From Nitrospira sp. (GTDB taxonomy: Bacteria > Nitrospirota > Nitrospiria > Nitrospirales > Nitrospiraceae): a DNA stretch of 35,425 nt. Below, piece after piece: positions 32,461 to 35,425 of this stretch. The stretch spans positions 1 to 35,425 of the forward strand of contig JALHMZ010000027.1 in NCBI GenBank assembly GCA_022843785.1. Direction: 5' to 3'. Within the stretch, counting starts at the first letter, position 1. The number at the start of each line of letters is the position of its first letter. The position numbers and the translations under genes are program-made. The notes under the pieces are model-generated. The model ran no database searches, was not told the origin of the DNA, and saw nothing but the letters and a program-made list of their open reading frames with translations.

Positions 32461-33588
32461 ATGCGTATGGACGGACGAACGGCGCGGGTCACGATAGGCC
32501 TATCCGTTCTAATGGTGGTTCTCTCACTCCTGTCCGTTCCTTTCCCCACGGAGGGAGAGGGATCCAGCAAGATCATGTCCATCGGTCCAGTACTCCCGGT
32601 GGTGCCCGCCCTGCCGGTGTCGTTCCTTGTTGAAATGACCAACGCGAGGTCTCTTTTGGGGGAAGGCGATCGTCCCCTCGGGTCCGATGCCTCCGATACC
32701 CGGCAGGGGGACCCCCTCGTCAGGCGCTTGCTTCGTATGGCGCTGCTGATGGCGTTGGTTGGCATCCCGATGTGGTATTTCTTCCGGCATCTCGATCGGG
32801 AAGAGGAGCTTAAGCGGTTGAATGTAGGATTGCAGGCTCGCACAAAGGAGCTAGCGGCGGTGAACGAGTCGCTCGTGGCGGAGGTGTCGGAGCGGATGCG
32901 CACCGAGCAGTCGCTCGAAGCCAGCCGTGGGGATCTCCGCCAACTCGCTGCGCAACTTATCCGTGTACAAGAAGAGGAGCGGCAACGTATCGCGCGCGAT
33001 CTGCACGATGACATCAATCAGCGCCTGGCGCTCCTGACGATCGACGTCGAAGCCTTGGAGCGGCAACTTTCGACGGCCCCCACTCACACCCTTAGAGCCG
33101 TGCGGGCCATTGAGGACCGGGTCATCGAGCTCTCCGATGATGTCCGTCATTTGGCTCATCAACTTCATCCATCCATCCTGAACGATTTGGGTCTGTCTAT
33201 CGCCCTGCAGCGCTTCGTCGACGACTTTACGGCCCGCACCGGAGTGCAGGGCGATTTCATCGACCAGGATTCGTTGAAAATACGGGATCAGCAAATCGCG
33301 ACCTGCCTGTATCGCGTTGCACAGGAGAGTTTGATGAACGTCTCCCGTCATGCCAAAGCCAAACAAGTACGGATTGAACTTGGCCGATGGCAAGATGGAG
33401 TTCGGCTCATGATCAGCGACGATGGAGTTGGCTTCGATCGGGACCGCCAGCATGACAAACGGGGGCGTCTCGGCCTGTTGAGCATGAAGGAACGTGTTGC
33501 GCTCGTCGGTGGAATGCTGGATATTGAATCGGTGGAAGGACAAGGGACGCGTGTTTGCGCCTGGGTCCCACTGGAACAGCAGGGATGA
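32461..33588 (+). CDS. NarX/DegS-type sensor histidine kinase
   Basis: Membrane sensor kinase, 375 residues. Two hydrophobic helices (about residues 11-27 and 90-107) enclose a periplasmic part of roughly 65 residues. A cytoplasmic coiled coil follows (LKRLNVGLQARTKELAAVNESL), then the HisKA_3 dimerisation domain with phospho-acceptor His182 in ERQRIARDLHDDINQRLALL. The ATPase domain has its N box in QESLMNVSRHA, and G boxes in ISDDGVGFD and GRLGLLSMKERVALVGG. No PAS or HAMP domain is evident; the signal is unknown. Its stop overlaps the start of the response regulator. The pair lies just before the ammonia-oxidation genes, in the same direction. Confidence 0.93.
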   Translation: MRMDGRTARVTIGLSVLMVVLSLLSVPFPTEGEGSSKIMSIGPVLPVVPALPVSFLVEMTNARSLLGEGDRPLGSDASDTRQGDPLVRRLLRMALLMALVGIPMWYFFRHLDREEELKRLNVGLQARTKELAAVNESLVAEVSERMRTEQSLEASRGDLRQLAAQLIRVQEEERQRIARDLHDDINQRLALLTIDVEALERQLSTAPTHTLRAVRAIEDRVIELSDDVRHLAHQLHPSILNDLGLSIALQRFVDDFTARTGVQGDFIDQDSLKIRDQQIATCLYRVAQESLMNVSRHAKAKQVRIELGRWQDGVRLMISDDGVGFDRDRQHDKRGRLGLLSMKERVALVGGMLDIESVEGQGTRVCAWVPLEQQG

Positions 33589-34235
33589 ATATGAGCAAAC
33601 CACGTGTGTTGCTGGCGGACGACCACACGTTGGTGTTGGCAGGATTCAAGAAATTATTAGAGGACTATTGTGATGTGGTCGGTGCCGCTGAAGACGGACG
33701 CGCCTTGCTGGAGGCCGCGCAACGATTAAAGCCGGATGCGATCGTCTTAGACATTTCCATGCCGCACCTTAATGGTATCGATGCGGCGCACCAACTACGG
33801 AAGATGGTACCAGAGGCAAAGCTGATTTTCATCACCATGCATGCCGATCAAGCCTATGTGAGCCAAGCCTTCAAGGCCGGCGCGTCCGGCTACCTGCTCA
33901 AACGTTCGGCCGGTTCTGAGCTTGTGCAAGCAATTGAAGCCGTGATGAAGGGAGATTACTACGTGACCTCCCTCGTCGCCAAAGATCTGGTCCATTCTGC
34001 GCTGGATGGGACGCATCAGCCGATCATCCAAACCAATCGGCTGACGGCTCGTCAGCGGGAGATCCTGCAATTGGTGGCGGAAGGACTGGCGGTGAAAGAA
34101 ATCGCCGCTACGCTCGCTATCTCTCCCAAAACGGTTGAGTACCATAAATCCAAGCTGATGGAACAGCTTGATCTTCACACCACGGCCGAGTTGACGAAAT
34201 ACGCACTCACCCACGGGCTCATTCCATCCGAATAG
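33585..34235 (+). CDS. NarL/FixJ-family response regulator
   Basis: DNA-binding response regulator, 216 residues from ATG 33585, which overlaps the kinase stop by four bases. The receiver domain has the acidic pair DD (residues 12-13), phospho-acceptor Asp56 in IVLDISMPHLNG, and the conserved Lys in GYLLKRSAG. The LuxR-type helix-turn-helix is LTARQREILQLVAEGLAVKEIAATLAISPKTVEYHKSKL. It is the cognate partner of the preceding kinase. A candidate binding site (inverted heptamers at 34317-34341) lies 80 bases downstream, in front of the amo-associated genes. Confidence 0.95.
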   Translation: MNMSKPRVLLADDHTLVLAGFKKLLEDYCDVVGAAEDGRALLEAAQRLKPDAIVLDISMPHLNGIDAAHQLRKMVPEAKLIFITMHADQAYVSQAFKAGASGYLLKRSAGSELVQAIEAVMKGDYYVTSLVAKDLVHSALDGTHQPIIQTNRLTARQREILQLVAEGLAVKEIAATLAISPKTVEYHKSKLMEQLDLHTTAELTKYALTHGLIPSE

Positions 34236-34316
34236 TTGCTGCGTTGTTGCTCTCTGCATCTGTCTGGCCAGGCGCCGCCCCGTCATCTTCCTGCTCGGCA
34301 TGAGGGAAGTCCCTAG

Positions 34317-34341
34317 TACCGCTCAGCGATTCATATCGGTA
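34317..34341. promoter_or_regulatory. NarL-like inverted repeat, possible operator
   Basis: Heptamers TACCGCT (34317-34323) and ATCGGTA (34335-34341) are inverted around an 11-base gap. Each fits six of seven positions of the NarL heptamer TACYYMT or its complement AKKRGTA. The usual NarL arrangement has a gap of 2, so this is a resemblance, not a match. Confidence 0.3.
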
Positions 34342-34461
34342 GAGTTTCCAACAGGATATGGAGAGGCGTTTCACGATCCAATTCCGACAAGAAGGTAAAC
34401 GATGGTAGTCTTTTCGCAGGCACCTGACGACGGACGGTCCGGCATTGGGCGGTCGAGGGAT

Positions 34462-34560
34462 ATGAAGGTCAGCAAGATCGGGTGGGTGGTGGGTTTGGGA
34501 ATCGGGCTCCGCGAGCATCGACCGTTGTACGGGCTCAAAGCGGTGGTTCGCCAGCTCTAA
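34462..34560 (+). CDS. possible 32-codon small peptide
   Basis: ATG 34462 to TAA 34558-34560 encodes a short peptide with a hydrophobic stretch (GWVVGLGIGL) between basic ends. GAGGGA lies two bases before the ATG, closer than ideal. It ends 18 bases before the next gene. It may be a leader peptide or a chance frame; I have no similarity evidence. Confidence 0.25.
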   Translation: MKVSKIGWVVGLGIGLREHRPLYGLKAVVRQL

Positions 34561-34578
34561 CGCCAGGGAGTAAGGATC

Positions 34579-35145
34579 ATGGCCACATTTCTTCACGTGA
34601 CGAGGGTGCTCGTTCTTCTCGCAGCTTTCTTCCCCAGTATTGCCAACGCCCATGGCAAGGTGGCGCTTGAGGACGACCCCTGCGTGCACCGTGTCGGTGG
34701 CAACTTGGTCCATTTCAATGCCTACCAGCCGCAGTACGAAGCGAAGGGGCAATACTGCACCGACATTCCGAAGGAAGGCGAGACCTTCCTGGTCGTAGAT
34801 CTCCTGGACCCGGGGCTACGTGCGATGCCGGTTGAAGTACGCGTGGTCAGGGGGAGCAGCGAGTCAACCGAGGGGCAAACGGTGGCGTATTGGCCTCCGG
34901 CCGTCCATCCGGACGGAGTGGTCCGAGGCGAAGCCAACCTGAGCAAGGGGTTCTACAAATTGATCATCACTCCACAGGGATTCAGTCCTTCTCATTATCT
35001 CTTGCGGGTGCAGCAGTTCGACTACGGGAATCTGACGCGCAATGCGGTCGGGCCGCTGACCATCCTGCTCCTGCTGGCCGTGATGCTCTATGAACTCTCC
35101 AAATCAAAACGATTCTGGAGGTGGCGGGTCTCCAGTCATTCGTAG
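34579..35145 (+). CDS. periplasmic protein with C-terminal membrane anchor, upstream of amoC; possible AMO accessory protein
   Basis: A 188-residue protein that I cannot assign with certainty. A signal peptide ends at IANA (about residue 24), leaving a mature N terminus starting with His25. Cys35, His37, His45 and Cys60 lie in a compact motif (EDDPCVHRVGGNLVHFNAYQ and QYCTDIP). Beta-rich sequence follows, and a single membrane helix (about 156-170, VGPLTILLLLAVML) with a basic tail closes the protein. This topology is that of AmoD/PmoD, the copper-binding accessory proteins of membrane monooxygenases, but their typical Met-rich motif is not seen. GGGAG eight bases before ATG 34579 is a good ribosome site. 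It ends 44 bases before amoC on the same strand, so the two are probably co-transcribed. Confidence 0.65.
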   Translation: MATFLHVTRVLVLLAAFFPSIANAHGKVALEDDPCVHRVGGNLVHFNAYQPQYEAKGQYCTDIPKEGETFLVVDLLDPGLRAMPVEVRVVRGSSESTEGQTVAYWPPAVHPDGVVRGEANLSKGFYKLIITPQGFSPSHYLLRVQQFDYGNLTRNAVGPLTILLLLAVMLYELSKSKRFWRWRVSSHS

Positions 35146-35189
35146 AATGCGGAGGGGTAACATGTTTCTAACACAAGGAGGGGTGGACC

Positions 35190-35425
35190 ATGGCAGCATC
35201 AGATAGGGGTTACGATATTTCGCAGTGGTACGATTCCAAGCCGGTGAAGATCGGCTGGTTGGCGATGCTGGGGATCGGCGTGTTTTGGGTCTTGTACCAG
35301 CGGGCATTTGGGTACTCGCACGGACTGGATTCGATGACCCCGGAATTCGAATCTGTCTGGATGGGGCTGTGGCGGTTTAACATTTTGGCTAATGCCGCCT
35401 TCTTTGCCGTGACCATCGGCTGGCT
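35190..35425 (+). CDS. amoC: ammonia monooxygenase subunit C, 5' part (cut by the window end)
   Basis: The first 78 codons of AmoC. The perfect ribosome site AAGGAGG (35175-35181) lies 8 bases before ATG 35190. The protein opens with GYDISQWYDSKPVKIGW, then a first membrane helix (LAMLGIGVFWVLYQRAF). The diagnostic block GYSHGLDSMTPEF, VWMGLWR follows, and then the start of the second helix. Bacterial AmoC proteins of ammonia oxidisers share this SHG-DSM-PEF-WMGLWR pattern; methanotroph PmoC differs (SAGLDS, WMNFL). The reading frame stays open to the last base. The Asp/His copper ligands lie beyond the window. AmoC is an integral part of the AmoABC trimer that oxidises ammonia to hydroxylamine. 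Confidence 0.93.
   Translation, partial: MAASDRGYDISQWYDSKPVKIGWLAMLGIGVFWVLYQRAFGYSHGLDSMTPEFESVWMGLWRFNILANAAFFAVTIGW

Larger units (their letters stand above)
34236..34578 (+). other. 343-base intergenic region before the amo-associated genes
   Basis: It holds the inverted heptamer site above, a possible 32-codon frame (34462-34560) and a ribosome site for the next gene (GGGAG, 34566-34570). No clear -10/-35 pair or terminator was found. It is the natural place for a regulated promoter of the genes that follow. Confidence 0.5.

Noticed and set aside
35190..35425. Methane monooxygenase subunit PmoC as the identity of the truncated gene
   Set aside because: The SHG-DSM-PEF-WMGLWR pattern is that of AmoC; methanotroph PmoC differs at these positions.
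1..35425. CRISPR arrays, tRNA or rRNA genes, insertion-sequence transposases, phage genes
   Set aside because: I looked for regular spaced repeats, cloverleaf-like segments and transposase or integrase motifs and saw none.

Overview
The window is a stretch of bacterial chromosome with moderately high G+C and tightly packed genes. The last 236 bases encode the first 78 codons of AmoC, the C subunit of a copper membrane monooxygenase of the ammonia monooxygenase type. A strong ribosome binding site precedes it and the window edge cuts it off. The rest is a normal housekeeping chromosome with features I associate with Nitrospira: an F0-only ATP synthase operon, a paired M16 protease locus and a palindromic intergenic repeat. 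The best inference is a complete-ammonia-oxidising (comammox) Nitrospira. The AmoC call rests on sequence I can read; the genus is inference.

Layout. Positions 1-5500: a small lipoprotein and nadB (+), convergent with a small lytic transglycosylase (-), then pabB-pabC (-). Positions 5650-7640: the F0 operon atpI/Z-atpB-atpE-atpF (+), ending without any F1 gene. Positions 7665-12410: a leftward run of larE-like, an inactive and an active M16 protease, and rlmN. Positions 12540-15474: a Slt-type transglycosylase, then a small coiled-coil protein and zapA (+). A 550-base gene-free stretch follows, possibly holding an RNA gene or a structured leader. Positions 16025-20956: a coupled run rny-ymdB-xseA-xseB-tlyA (+). 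Positions 20957-21204: a MITE-like inverted repeat.

Positions 21205-22128 carry a sugar-nucleotide epimerase (+). Positions 22186-28766 run leftward: der, a protein made of a duplicated module, an ECF sigma factor, its zinc anti-sigma factor, a large secreted protein of unknown function, aat and a rhodanese. Then come a HAD nucleotidase and ftsH (+), and a SAM methyltransferase (-).

Positions 32461-35425 are the most interesting part. A NarX/NarL-style histidine kinase and response regulator (overlapping by 4 bases) are followed by a 343-base regulatory gap with a NarL-like inverted repeat. Then come a small membrane-anchored periplasmic protein with conserved Cys and His, and amoC. All are in the same direction, which suggests a signalling module beside, and perhaps controlling, the ammonia-oxidation genes. 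Whether amoA and amoB follow, or this is one of the extra lone amoC copies, lies outside the window.

No tRNA, rRNA, CRISPR array, insertion-sequence transposase or phage gene was recognised.
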